A stretch of DNA of 64,000 bases from Streptomyces humidus (lineage in GTDB: Bacteria > Actinomycetota > Actinomycetes > Streptomycetales > Streptomycetaceae), in the NCBI RefSeq assembly GCF_014649655.1, contig NZ_BMTL01000024.1:1-64000 (forward strand). Direction: 5' to 3'. A program made the translations under genes and the position numbers. Positions 54,508 to 62,857 of this stretch are shown here, piece after piece. Below the pieces are notes generated by a model, which searched no databases, was not told the DNA's origin, and worked only from the letters and a program-made list of their open reading frames with translations. Each line of letters begins with the position of its first letter. Position 1 is the first letter of the stretch.

Positions 54508-55449
54508 ATGGCAGACCGAAAGGGCTTCTTCGCCCGGCTCCGCGACCGGTGGCGCGCACGCCGCACCGCGAACCGGGAAGTCGTCTACGAACCGGAACCG
54601 ACCGAGATCACCACGCCCCTGGCCGAGGCCGAACCCGCCGAACCCGATCAGCAGTCCGAGTCGGTGGAATCGCTCTTCGACACCTCCGACCTGCTCGTGC
54701 CCGCCGCGGGCGACATGTTCGACTTCCGGCTCCTGCCGTACTTCCGGTGGACGTGCAGCACACTGAGCTACACCGAACTGCGTGAGCGCGTGAGCGGGCT
54801 GGAGCCTGGCGCCCGGGCCAAGCTGGTGCGACGGGCCTGGACGGTGTCCCGCCACCACCCCCCGGAGGACCCTGCGGGGGTGGAGAAGGCCATCAACCGC
54901 GAAGTGCGGCCCGGCTGGTGCTACAACGACGGCAAGCACATGATCTGGTGCCGCCCCAAGGTCGGGGTCCGGCTGGATCCGGCACTGCGCGATCTGGTCC
55001 AGCCGTTCCGTCTGACCGAGCGGCGCATGCGGGAGGAACACGAACTGCGCCGGCTGAAGGCCGAGCAGGCCCGGGCGCTGACCGGCGTCTGGCTCGATGT
55101 GATCGCCGGCCTGGAGGAGCTCGGCGAGCTGCGGCCCTCGACCGACGGGGCGCCGGCGAAGCGCGAACTGAACCCCGCCCAACTCCAGTTCCTCGTGCCC
55201 TTCGCCTCCGTGCTGGCCGACAAGGAGTTCGCCACGATGATGGGCGGCCTCCAGGAGGCCCGCCAGTCGGGTACCCGTGTCCTCGCCGACGTGCTGGCCG
55301 AAGCGACCAGGAACCACGAGCGGGTCGGCCTCTTCGAGTTCGCCAACGCCTACGACAAGGCCCTCAGCAGCTTCTGCCAGCACATGGGGCTGGAGCCGTT
55401 CTCCTGGGTGGACAAGGCCACGGCCGAGCAGAAGAAGGACAGCGCATGA
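54508..55449 (+). CDS. Coiled-coil protein of the TIR operon, function unknown
   Basis: A 313-residue soluble protein with a basic N-terminus (about residues 1-24, FFARLRDRWRARRTANREV). A compact central domain (LLVPAAGDMFDFRLLPYFRWTC to RPKVGVRLDPALRDLV) is followed by a charged helix (RLTERRMREEHELRRLKAEQ) and a helical C-terminus. The beta-domain-then-coiled-coil layout is reminiscent of SPFH/band-7 proteins, but the match is weak and I would not assign it. It follows the previous gene by 12 bases, and its stop overlaps the next start (ATGA). Confidence 0.72.
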   Translation: MADRKGFFARLRDRWRARRTANREVVYEPEPTEITTPLAEAEPAEPDQQSESVESLFDTSDLLVPAAGDMFDFRLLPYFRWTCSTLSYTELRERVSGLEPGARAKLVRRAWTVSRHHPPEDPAGVEKAINREVRPGWCYNDGKHMIWCRPKVGVRLDPALRDLVQPFRLTERRMREEHELRRLKAEQARALTGVWLDVIAGLEELGELRPSTDGAPAKRELNPAQLQFLVPFASVLADKEFATMMGGLQEARQSGTRVLADVLAEATRNHERVGLFEFANAYDKALSSFCQHMGLEPFSWVDKATAEQKKDSA

Positions 55450-56762
55450 GCATGAGAAGGGCCGCGTCACCCACGGGGCCGGTGCACGGTCGCACGCGGA
55501 CCGCGGCATCCGCCGCCCGCAGGCGTGCCCTGCTGTCGCCGCTGCTGCTCGCCCTGACGGCCGTCGGTCTGACGTCGTGCGACACGCCGCCGCCCCTGGA
55601 CCTCTGCGCCTGGACGGCCGAACCGGCGAAATCCGGCCTGGGCCGGACGGTCGTCCTGGTGGACACCTCCGCCTCCTTCCACGATGGCGCCGCTTCGACC
55701 TCGGTACGCGACCCGCGCGAGGCCGTGGCGGACTACGTCGAGAAGGCGGTGGCCCACAAGGAGTCCGTCTCGGTCGCGGCGTTCGGCGGCGGCGGCCCCA
55801 CCGGCCTGCGCTGGCAGAAGACCCGGTCGACGGACTGGGCGGCCGAGGACGACAACCCCGACAGCCGGTCACAGCTGCGCACGGACGCCGTCGCCTGTGT
55901 CCAGAAGGACGTGGCCGCCGCCGCCAGGTCGACGCCCGTCACGAACGGCACGGACGTGCTGGCCGCCCTGCGAGCCGCCGGCGGCGTTCTCGCACGCACC
56001 AGCGGGCCCCGCCGGCTGGTCGTCGTCAGCGACGGGCTGCCGACCACCGGCTGCGCCGACCTCACCCGCGCTCTGTTCCGCAACGACGCGGAGATCGACG
56101 CGATCGCCCAGGTGTGCCACGACCGCAAGGAGCTGACGGAGCGTTCACTGAGCGCCGTACGGGTCGTGTTCGTGGGACTCGGGCAGCCCGCCGCCGACCA
56201 GCCCGTCCCCACCGCGGCCCAGCAGCAATGGCTCGGCGCGCTGTGGAAGCGGCTGTGCGACGGGGCGCACCCGCCGGGCGATCACACGGCCGGCTGCGAC
56301 GTCGTCGACACCCAACTCACGGTGCAGCGTCCCGCCAGGACGCCGTCGAGCGCTCAGCCCACGAACGCCGCAGACCCGGTCGTCACCTACGGCGACAAGC
56401 ACCGGCAGCGCTACCGACTGCCGGGCGCGGCCCTGTTCGACAAGGATTCGGCCGTGCTGCGGCCCGGCGCGAAGACCGTACTGACCCGGATCGCGGTGAC
56501 CGCGCGCAGTCTGCCGGGCGCCCGGGTCAGCGTCGACGGCTACGTCGACCCCCGGGGCGATCCGGCAGACGACGGACCGCTGTCACAGGCCCGCGCCGAT
56601 GCCGTCAAGGACATGCTGCAGGAACTCGGCGTCACCCGGATCACGGCGCAGGGGCGCGGACAGCCGGCCGACTGCCCTCGTGGAGGGCCGGCCGGCGGCT
56701 CGCCCTCCGGCCCGGACCGGTTGCAGTGCGCCCGGCGGGTCGACATCGAGGTCGACGCGTAG
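55446..56762 (+). CDS. Lipoprotein with VWA-like domain and OmpA-like peptidoglycan-binding domain
   Basis: A 438-residue exported protein. The signal helix (LLSPLLLALTAVGLTSC) ends in a lipobox. Residues about 60-260 are a VWA-like domain with the MIDAS motif DTSAS (VVLVDTSASFHDG), a Thr in NGTDVLAAL and an Asp in VVSDGLPTTGC. Residues about 315-435 are an OmpA/MotB-like domain (FDKDSAVLRPGAKTVL, VSVDGYVDPRGD, LSQARADAVKDMLQELGV, RRVDIEV), which would hold peptidoglycan. Combining a MIDAS adhesion domain and a wall-binding domain suggests a surface sensor or anchor. ATGA overlap with the gene before. Confidence 0.85.
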   Translation: MSMRRAASPTGPVHGRTRTAASAARRRALLSPLLLALTAVGLTSCDTPPPLDLCAWTAEPAKSGLGRTVVLVDTSASFHDGAASTSVRDPREAVADYVEKAVAHKESVSVAAFGGGGPTGLRWQKTRSTDWAAEDDNPDSRSQLRTDAVACVQKDVAAAARSTPVTNGTDVLAALRAAGGVLARTSGPRRLVVVSDGLPTTGCADLTRALFRNDAEIDAIAQVCHDRKELTERSLSAVRVVFVGLGQPAADQPVPTAAQQQWLGALWKRLCDGAHPPGDHTAGCDVVDTQLTVQRPARTPSSAQPTNAADPVVTYGDKHRQRYRLPGAALFDKDSAVLRPGAKTVLTRIAVTARSLPGARVSVDGYVDPRGDPADDGPLSQARADAVKDMLQELGVTRITAQGRGQPADCPRGGPAGGSPSGPDRLQCARRVDIEVDA

Positions 56763-56795
56763 CCACCGAGCACCCGCGCAGGACGACGGTCGTCG

Positions 56796-56841
56796 GATCG
56801 AACGGTTACCGATCGAACGGTTACCAGGGGAAACGGTTACC
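56796..56841. repeat. Triple AACGGTTACC direct repeat
   Basis: Three copies of AACGGTTACC at 56801-56810, 56816-56825 and 56832-56841, within GATCG or AGGGGA spacers of 5-6 bases, in the 98-base gap before the four-helix membrane gene. It is a possible operator or translational element internal to the operon. Confidence 0.8.
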
Positions 56842-56860
56842 AGGGGAAGTGAACCGAGGA

Positions 56861-58309
56861 ATGAGCGTCAACGGAAACGCGCCGCACGGCACACAACGGA
56901 CTCCGGCCGCGGTCACCTGCCCGGTCCTAGCCCTGCGCCCGGCCGAGAGCGGGAACGACGACGGGCCGCCGCACCCGGACGGGCGGTCGGTGAACCGGAC
57001 GGACAGCAAGGAGGTCGCGGCTCTCCTGGAGGCGTTCGCCACCGCCAACAGCGGGCTCGCCCAGGCACATGCCGAACTCGGCGAGCGGGCCGCCGAAGTG
57101 CTGCGCTCGGCCGAACGCGCCCGCGGTGCGCTGGAGGCGGTGGAACGCTTCGAGCACACCCGGTCACCGGCCAAGGCCCGGAAACGCATCGAGGAACTGG
57201 ACGGGGAGCACTCCCAGGACGGCCCGGAGGACCTGCGCCGTTCGTCGCGCCTGTGGCGCTGGGTGCTGCTGCCCCTGATCGTGCTGGCCGGCATGGCCTT
57301 CGACGCTTCCTTCATCGGAAAGCTCCTGCAGTATCTGATGAAGGCCGGGCCGGACCAGTCCGCGTACTACCTGGCTTATCTGCCGGGCCTCGCCGTCCCC
57401 ATCTGCCTGCTCGGGGCGGGCACCCTGCTCGCCGAGTCGGTGTTCCGGCAACGCGTCACGGCCGCCCGCACCATGAAGCGCGAGCGCCGCCGCCTGACGT
57501 TCAGGGAACGGCGCATACGCCTCGAACACGCCACCCAGACCCGCGAGCAGACCGGCCTGCCGTGGCCGAACGCAGGATGGCCGCTGCTCTTCACCCTGGC
57601 GATACTCGCCATGTCCGGCTTCTGGGCCTACACGAGGACCGTACAGATCGCCAGCGGTCGCACGGGATTCCTCACCGCCTACCGGCCCGCCGTGGTCGTC
57701 CTGCTGGTCATGCTCGGCGTGGCCACGGTGATGGCCAAGATCATCGCCCACAACCCGTACGCCGCCAGATCGAGGGAGGCCCGCAAGAAGGCCGAGAACG
57801 CGGAACAGGGGGCCACGGACCTGCTCGCCGGCGCGAGGGAGCAGCTCGCCCTGCACGTCACCTCCTGGTCCCGGCTCAAGTCGGCCACCCTCGCCGCCGA
57901 GGACCGGGCACGCCGGGCCGTGGAGGACGCGTGCATCAAGCTCGTCCAGGACCGGGCCCGCAGCGGCGTGGCCGGGGAGTTCACGTTCCCTCTGCGGACG
58001 CTCGTCTGGCCGTGGCCGCCCGAGGAGCCGGGCGCCGGGGACAGCGGCGCCGTCGACGCCGTGCCCTCTCCGCGCGTCCGGCTGGAGCTGCTCGACGACA
58101 TCCACGCCATGCTCGAGCGCTGCGATCCCGAGCAGCTGCACGAGCAGGTCACGAAGGCCGCCGGTCGGACGACCCTGCAGTGGAAGGTCGGCGGTCCCCC
58201 GGACGCGGACGACACACACGTCCCCGAGGGGCGCGAGACCGAGCAGGCCGAGGCGAAGGCGGACGGTGGCCCGGCCGGAGCCGGGGACCCGGCCGGGACG
58301 GAGGGATGA
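56861..58309 (+). CDS. Four-helix membrane protein of the TIR operon
   Basis: A 482-residue membrane protein. A soluble N-terminus with a coiled coil (AALLEAFATANSGLAQAHAEL) precedes four transmembrane helices in two pairs: LLPLIVLAGMAFDASFIG and YLPGLAVPICLLGAGTLLA, then LLFTLAILAMSGFWAY and VVVLLVMLGVATVMAKII. A long charged cytoplasmic segment sits between the pairs and a helical C-terminal part of about 170 residues follows. GAGGA precedes the ATG. Not recognised. Its stop overlaps the next start (ATGA). It may form a membrane complex with the wall-binding lipoprotein. Confidence 0.78.
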   Translation: MSVNGNAPHGTQRTPAAVTCPVLALRPAESGNDDGPPHPDGRSVNRTDSKEVAALLEAFATANSGLAQAHAELGERAAEVLRSAERARGALEAVERFEHTRSPAKARKRIEELDGEHSQDGPEDLRRSSRLWRWVLLPLIVLAGMAFDASFIGKLLQYLMKAGPDQSAYYLAYLPGLAVPICLLGAGTLLAESVFRQRVTAARTMKRERRRLTFRERRIRLEHATQTREQTGLPWPNAGWPLLFTLAILAMSGFWAYTRTVQIASGRTGFLTAYRPAVVVLLVMLGVATVMAKIIAHNPYAARSREARKKAENAEQGATDLLAGAREQLALHVTSWSRLKSATLAAEDRARRAVEDACIKLVQDRARSGVAGEFTFPLRTLVWPWPPEEPGAGDSGAVDAVPSPRVRLELLDDIHAMLERCDPEQLHEQVTKAAGRTTLQWKVGGPPDADDTHVPEGRETEQAEAKADGGPAGAGDPAGTEG

Positions 58310-58716
58310 TCACCCCGCCCTGGGAGCAGCGGGCCAAGCACCTGGAGTTCCTGCAGAGCACCATAGCCAGGCTGAGCACGAACTCCTTTCTGATCAAGGG
58401 CTGGACCATGACCTTGACAGGCGCCCTCGGGGCCGTCGTGACCCAGCTCCCCAAACGGTCCGTCGCGACGGCGGCCCTCCTGCTGACCATGGGTTTCTGG
58501 CTCCTGGACAGTTACTACCTCAGACAGGAGCGCATGTTCCGCTCCTTGTACGAGAAGGCGGCCGAGGACCCGAGCGGCATACCCCTGTTCACGCTGGACG
58601 CGGACCGGTACAGCGAGCCGGTGGGATGCCTGGCGGTGTTTCTGTCGAGCACCATGCTGTTGTTCTACGGGAGCCTGCTACTGCTGGACGTCACGGGCCT
58701 CGTCGTCCTCGCCTGA
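58306..58716 (+). CDS. Small membrane protein, last gene of the TIR operon
   Basis: A 136-residue protein with three or four hydrophobic helices (WTMTLTGALGAVVTQL, VATAALLLTMGFWLL, CLAVFLSSTMLLFYGSLLLLDVTGLVVL). The motif FWLLDSYYLRQERMFRSLYEKA after the second helix, and LEFLQSTIARLSTNSFLIKGW before the first, recall a class of small membrane proteins I associate with predicted defence and TIR neighbourhoods; the exact family name is not certain. It starts inside the previous stop (ATGA). A membrane effector or a scaffold role is plausible. Confidence 0.78.
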   Translation: MITPPWEQRAKHLEFLQSTIARLSTNSFLIKGWTMTLTGALGAVVTQLPKRSVATAALLLTMGFWLLDSYYLRQERMFRSLYEKAAEDPSGIPLFTLDADRYSEPVGCLAVFLSSTMLLFYGSLLLLDVTGLVVLA

Positions 58717-58855
58717 AGGCGTGGACGTCACGGGCCTCGTCGTCTTGGCTGGTTGCTCGACCGACATGGCGACCTCCCACATGCCCGACTCGGATCCGGT
58801 TACGCGCACAACGCCAACCGCGGTCGTCAGCGGCCGGTAGAGCCGCACGGCCCGT

Positions 58856-58961
58856 CGGCACGGCCGGATGACACCTCCAGCCATGCGGGGGAAGGCGCAT
58901 GCTTTCCCCGGCACGGCCGGATGACACCTCCAGCCATGCGGGGGAAGGCGCATGCTTTCCC
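58856..58961. repeat. Perfect 53-bp tandem repeat, two copies
   Basis: Two identical 53-base units (58856-58908 and 58909-58961), each starting CGGCACGGCCGGATGACACC. Each contains two overlapping inverted repeats, CATGCG/CGCATG and GGGGAA/TTCCCC, which exclude one another. The flanking 459-base gap (58717-59175) also holds a duplicated GACGTCACGGGCCTCGTCGTC (58690-58710 and 58732-58752) copied from the end of the previous gene. No ORF is supported. Confidence 0.9.
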
Positions 58962-59175
58962 ACTGTGATGCTGGGGCGTTGCGCCGCGTACGGGGGCGTT
59001 CACCAGGTTCATGGGCGGCTGGCCCGTCGAGCAGGCCGGGCGTTCGGTCCCCTCTGAACGGCCGAACGGTGCTGAATCAGACGGAGACTGAGACGGCGGG
59101 TGTAGTAGGAGTGGCAGGACGTACTGTCCTGCCGGTGTCGCGGTGAGGCAGAGTGCACGAGATGTCGAGGGGACC

Positions 59176-59679
59176 ATGAGGGCAGGAGATCGCGAGTCAA
59201 CGTCTACAACGAGGCGTACGAAGACGGTGCTCCGTCGAGCGGCAGCACACCTCGCCGCCATGCATCTGAGCGGAGCGCTGCTTCTACTCACCTTCCTTGT
59301 GCCACCGGTCTGGGTTCTGGACGCCTACGGGGCAGCTCCGGCCAATGATCCTTCGGCGGACGTGCCGCCTTTCATGCTCCTCGTGGCGGTCGTGTTCGGC
59401 TGCGTGAGCTTCCACGTGGCGGTGCAGATTCCCTCGGGACTGCTGGGTACATGGCTTGGTCGGAACCGTACGGCCAGCATCACTTACGCGCTCGTCCTGG
59501 CGGTGGCGGGTGTGCTCACGGCCGTTCTTCTGTGGGGCGTCTTGGGGGCTCGCCTCGTCGCCCAAAACCTGCTGTTGTGGGCCGACTTCATGGCGCGCGG
59601 CTCATTGGCCATGGCTGCGTATGTCTGGCTGAGCCGCCGTCTCCGGACTCGGTCTGTGCAACGCTCTGTTGCCAGGTAG
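59176..59679 (+). CDS. Hypothetical membrane protein
   Basis: A 167-residue protein with four predicted helices (LSGALLLLTFLVPPVWVL, FMLLVAVVFGCVSFHVAV, ITYALVLAVAGVLTAVLLWGV, LLLWADFMARGSLAMAAYVWL) and basic ends. Not recognised. The ATG follows GAGGGGACC. Codon use is slightly less GC-biased than in the core genes. It stands alone after the repeat region. Confidence 0.7.
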   Translation: MRAGDRESTSTTRRTKTVLRRAAAHLAAMHLSGALLLLTFLVPPVWVLDAYGAAPANDPSADVPPFMLLVAVVFGCVSFHVAVQIPSGLLGTWLGRNRTASITYALVLAVAGVLTAVLLWGVLGARLVAQNLLLWADFMARGSLAMAAYVWLSRRLRTRSVQRSVAR

Positions 59680-59858
59680 TGCTCCCTCAGCTGGGGAAGC
59701 TGCGGGCACTTGGGGGGGGCGGTTCGGGTCTGACCTGCGCGAACGACCAAGATAGGGTTTCGTTGGGCCCGCCCGCTGTCACCGTGGTTCCCCGCTGTTC
59801 CCCGCCCGATCTGGTGCGCTTGTGGTGCACGCATGCCTCGTCCCCGTCCCGGCAGTGC

Positions 59859-60047
59859 CTATCGCTTCTGCGCCCTGTAGCGCTTCATCAGTGCAGTGAT
59901 CCGTGCGTGGTCCGCCCGGCCGTTGAGTTCGGCTACGAGATCGTCAGGACACAACTCGTAGAGATCCCCCCACCAACGACGTCCTCGGTTGTCCCAGATG
60001 CGATATCCACCTGGCACCCCCCGAGATACGTAGCGTCTCCTACCCAC
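59859..60047 (-). CDS. Small conserved hypothetical protein
   Basis: A 62-residue basic protein. The part GGYRIWDNRGRRWWGDLYELCP followed by DDLVAELNG and ITALMKRYR has the look of a conserved Streptomyces small protein found near mobile regions. The GTG at 60047 has AGGAAG eight bases upstream and is preferred to the ATG at 60134, which would overlap the divergent gene. Function unknown. Confidence 0.6.
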   Translation of the reverse strand: MGRRRYVSRGVPGGYRIWDNRGRRWWGDLYELCPDDLVAELNGRADHARITALMKRYRAQKR

Positions 60048-60099
60048 AGTCCCGGCTTCCTGCCGTACTTCCGTATGCGCTCGCTGGCACGATGACCTC

Positions 60100-60414
60100 G
60101 TGGCTGACCTAGAGCGCATCGCGACAGAGATCATGGCGTACTACCGGACGCTCGACGAGGGCGCCACCCTGAGACACCACTTCCGCCATGCTGACGAGGA
60201 AGACGGCCTCTGGTACATCGAGGCCGTTCCGGACCGCGGCGAGTTGGTTGTCGTCAAGCAGATGGAGCTGACCTCGGCCGGCCAGCTCCACCGGTACAGC
60301 TGGGAGCACCTGGAGGACGAGCACGGCGGCTTGACAGACCAAGCGGTCGATCCTGAGAAGGATCCGCTGGAGCCTATCCCGGCCGGAGACTTCCATCAGG
60401 TGTGGAATCGGTGA
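60100..60414 (+). CDS. Hypothetical protein
   Basis: A 104-residue acidic protein with a GTG start. A beta-rich centre (WYIEAVPDRGELVVVKQMELT) is surrounded by helices and ends DFHQVWNR. There is no signal or membrane segment. It resembles small immunity-like or polymorphic-toxin-accessory proteins in size and charge, but no family is assigned. It is divergent from the 62-residue gene at 59859-60047. Confidence 0.6.
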   Translation: MADLERIATEIMAYYRTLDEGATLRHHFRHADEEDGLWYIEAVPDRGELVVVKQMELTSAGQLHRYSWEHLEDEHGGLTDQAVDPEKDPLEPIPAGDFHQVWNR

Positions 60415-60575
60415 GCACGCTGGACAACCCCTTCGGAGCGAGGTGCGGTAGGTGCTCGGCTGACCAGCGCCTTCGCCATCTCGGGCCCGCCTGGCGCTGA
60501 GTGCCGTGCCGTGCCGTACCGCGGTTCCCCGTGAGACCCCGTTCGTTCTGGCACGAGAGTGGTACAGCCCGCGTA

Positions 60576-60782
60576 CTACACCTTGTCGTATCGCTCCAAG
60601 ATCAGGCTGATCGATCCGGCCTCGAGATTGATGCCACCCTCAAGATGCTCGTGGTACCCGCCTCGGAGCTCCGGATCAGCAAGACCAGTGAGTCGCTCTG
60701 CAAGATCCCGCAGTCCGGCGGCGTTGGCTGCAATGGTGATTTCGGTGGCTGAGCCATACACCTTGATCCGAGGTTCATCCAT
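60576..60782 (-). CDS. Imm32-like small protein
   Basis: A 68-residue protein. IKVYGSATEITIAANAAGLRDLAERLTGL, then a HEHLEGGINLEAGS turn and ISLILERYDKV match my memory of the Imm32 family of polymorphic-toxin immunity proteins. No toxin gene is adjacent, so it would be an orphan immunity gene, or the fold serves another role. The ATG has no strong ribosome site. Confidence 0.55.
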   Translation of the reverse strand: MDEPRIKVYGSATEITIAANAAGLRDLAERLTGLADPELRGGYHEHLEGGINLEAGSISLILERYDKV

Positions 60783-60965
60783 GACGTCACGCTACCGTCC
60801 GGTTGGTGAAGTCCCACCGGGCAGGCCAACCGTCCTGAACACACCCACTACAGGTGAACGGCCCTTGGCGGGGCACGCTGCTGATGCCCGGGGATACCTC
60901 CGGATCCCTGCGGTGTGTGCAGAGGCGTGGGAACGTCCATTGGGCACAGGCGGCAAGATGACCAC

Positions 60966-61442
60966 ATGGCCGACGACAAGAACACTGGCTTCAGCTTGCC
61001 GCGAGGGGCGACAGGCTTTCATCGGCCAAAGGACGACCCCCTTCCCGAGACCGATCTACGGGCCTTCAGGGGCGCTCTGTACGCAGCTGCTCGCGCTACT
61101 GGAGGCAAGGTGGGCGAGGTGGAGGAACAGGCATACCCCCGCACGTTCCACACTGCGTCGGTCGTCGAGGACGCAGGCCAGCACATCATCTTGTGCCACG
61201 CCCATCAGCCCTGGATCGCGTTCGCTCAGATGCGCAGGGACTGGTACAGCGAGGAGTTCGTCGCACCGCCGCCCTGGGCCGGCACCTTCGTGCACGCTGG
61301 GTTCCTGGTGCTCGACCGCGAGCAGCTCACCGCACCTCTTGCAGACGTGGACACTTCGGACCTGTCACAGGGCGAGTGGCGCGAGATTCGTTTCTATGGC
61401 ATTACCACGCTGGGCGGGGTGATTTTCAACGCGTGGGACTGA
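60966..61442 (+). CDS. Hypothetical protein
   Basis: A 158-residue soluble protein. The sequence is Trp- and His-rich (HIILCHAHQPWIAFAQMRRDWYSEEFV, WAGTFVHAGFLVL) with a beta-strand pattern and no known motif. It starts at an ATG with GGCAAG upstream, a weak ribosome site. It is divergent from the Imm32-like gene. It may be an immunity-type or phage-derived protein; no evidence decides. Confidence 0.65.
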   Translation: MADDKNTGFSLPRGATGFHRPKDDPLPETDLRAFRGALYAAARATGGKVGEVEEQAYPRTFHTASVVEDAGQHIILCHAHQPWIAFAQMRRDWYSEEFVAPPPWAGTFVHAGFLVLDREQLTAPLADVDTSDLSQGEWREIRFYGITTLGGVIFNAWD

Positions 61443-61465
61443 TGAGATTAAGGGCTTGCAGATCA

Positions 61466-61796
61466 TTAACACGTCGTCTTGATCACGCTGGGGCGCCGCT
61501 CAGGGCTCGAACCGCGAGCCTGGAGGGCTGTGAGGGCGGAGGGCAGGGTGGCTGCCGGCGGGATGATGACGCTGTGCGCCTTGAGCAGTGTCCTGATCTT
61601 CAGCAGGGTGCGGTGCATGGCGGTCCGGCTGCTGTCGAACAGCACGGCCAAGGGCTCCGCGGCCAGGGCGACCCGCAGGTGAAGGACGGTCGCCAGGACC
61701 TGGTCGGGGAATGCGAGCCGGGGCGGGCGGCCGCGCTTGACGTCGCCGTCGACGGCCAAAGTGTCGCTGAGATCGCTCAGTTGCTGCCGTGACATG
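61466..61796 (-). pseudogene. Transposase N-terminal remnant
   Basis: About 110 residues of the helix-turn-helix part of a DDE transposase (RGRPPRLAFPDQVLATVLHLR, then LFDSSRTAMHRTLLKIRTLL, an HTH_Tnp_4-like pattern). The catalytic DDE domain is absent, so this is either a fragment or one half of a two-ORF element. Its upstream end abuts the truncated integrase without a gap. Confidence 0.65.
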
Positions 61797-62602
61797 TCGG
61801 TCAGGGCGGGGTCGGCTCCAACGTTCGGGCCGTGCTCTCTGCGGCCGTAGAGGACGGCTACCTTCGCCGGAACCCGTGCAACTCGCGCACGGTGACGCTC
61901 CCCGAGATGGGCATGCGCCGGGTCGTCCCCTGGGAGCCGGGACGCGTCTTCGCCATGCGGGCCGCCATGGTCGAACGCTTCCGTCCCAGGGTGGAGATGG
62001 GTGCCGACTGTGGCCTCCGGCAAGGCGAGATCCTCGGGCTGTCCGTGGATGAGCTGGACTTCGACAGCGGCACCCTGCACGTGGTGCAGCAACTCAAGCT
62101 CAGCCTGAGCAAGGCCGTGTTCGCGCCCCCGAAGGGCGGCAAACTTCGTGACGTCCCTCTGCCCGATCCCGTGGCGGAAGCACTCCAGGAGCACCTCAAG
62201 CGCTTCCCGCCCGTTGAGATCACCCTGCCGTGGATGCGGGCGAACGGCCGGCTGGTGACCAAGCGCCTGATCTTCACCGGGCCAAACGGCGGCCACGTTT
62301 GGCGCACCTCGCTGAATGAGGACCACTGGAAGCCTGCTCTGGCATCCGTGGGCGTCATCCCGAAGGCCAAGAGCCGGGAGCACACCGCCGCGCGCGAGCA
62401 TGGCATGCACGCCCTGAGGCACTTCTACCCGTCGGTGCTGTTGGACGCGGGCGAGAGCATCAAGGCCGTCAGCGAGTACCTCGGGCACTCCGACCCGGGA
62501 CTCACTCTGAAGGTGTACGCGCATCTCATGCCGAGCAGCCGCGACCGGGCCCGGAAGGCTCTCGGTCAAGCACTCCGGCCGCCGCAGGACCCGCCGCGTT
62601 GA
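61797..62602 (+). pseudogene. 5'-truncated tyrosine recombinase (phage-type integrase)
   Basis: The C-terminal 260 residues of a tyrosine integrase. The coding frame continues upstream of its first possible start (61832) as SNVRAVLSAAVEDGYLRRNP, the normal core-binding helix, until it meets the transposase remnant. Catalytic residues are present: Arg in CGLRQGEILGL, His/Arg in HGMHALRHFY, His in YLGHSDPGL and Tyr in LKVYAHL. The N-terminal arm-binding domain is missing, so the enzyme is probably inactive. This marks a decayed integrated element. Confidence 0.85.
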
Positions 62603-62857
62603 GGTCCCATAGAGGGCCCAGGCCGTGAAAATGCCCCCGCCCCGCGCCGTATGCGCAGGTAGGGGGCATGATCATGGACTCTACTTCTTCTTGCCCTGGG
62701 TCTTGCCGGGGATCTTGGTGAGCTGGGTTTTTGCTGGTCAGGGGCGGTGGGCTCGTGCGCCTGGTGGTCGTCGTTGGTCGTCATTGGCCACTGGTAAGCG
62801 GCCTCGGACGGCCCAGGGACGGCCCAGCTCCTCGGCCTGATGGGCGGCCCGCCGGCC

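Noticed and set aside
55277..56860. Upstream extension of the four-helix membrane protein
   Set aside because: It is the shadow frame of the lipoprotein gene; the ATG at 56861 follows GAGGA.
51542..58716. Assignment of the operon to Thoeris or Zorya
   Set aside because: Thoeris needs a ThsA-type SIR2 or other effector and Zorya needs ZorA/ZorB motor proteins. Neither gene set is present; only the TIR and OmpA parts are loosely similar.
58856..58961. Possible CRISPR array
   Set aside because: Only two units, fully identical with no variable spacer, and no cas genes in the window. It is a tandem repeat.
62681..62740. Short minus-strand peptide ending KIPGKTQGKKK
   Set aside because: It looks like the tail of a real protein, but an in-frame stop lies just upstream and there is no start. 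At most it is a gene remnant.
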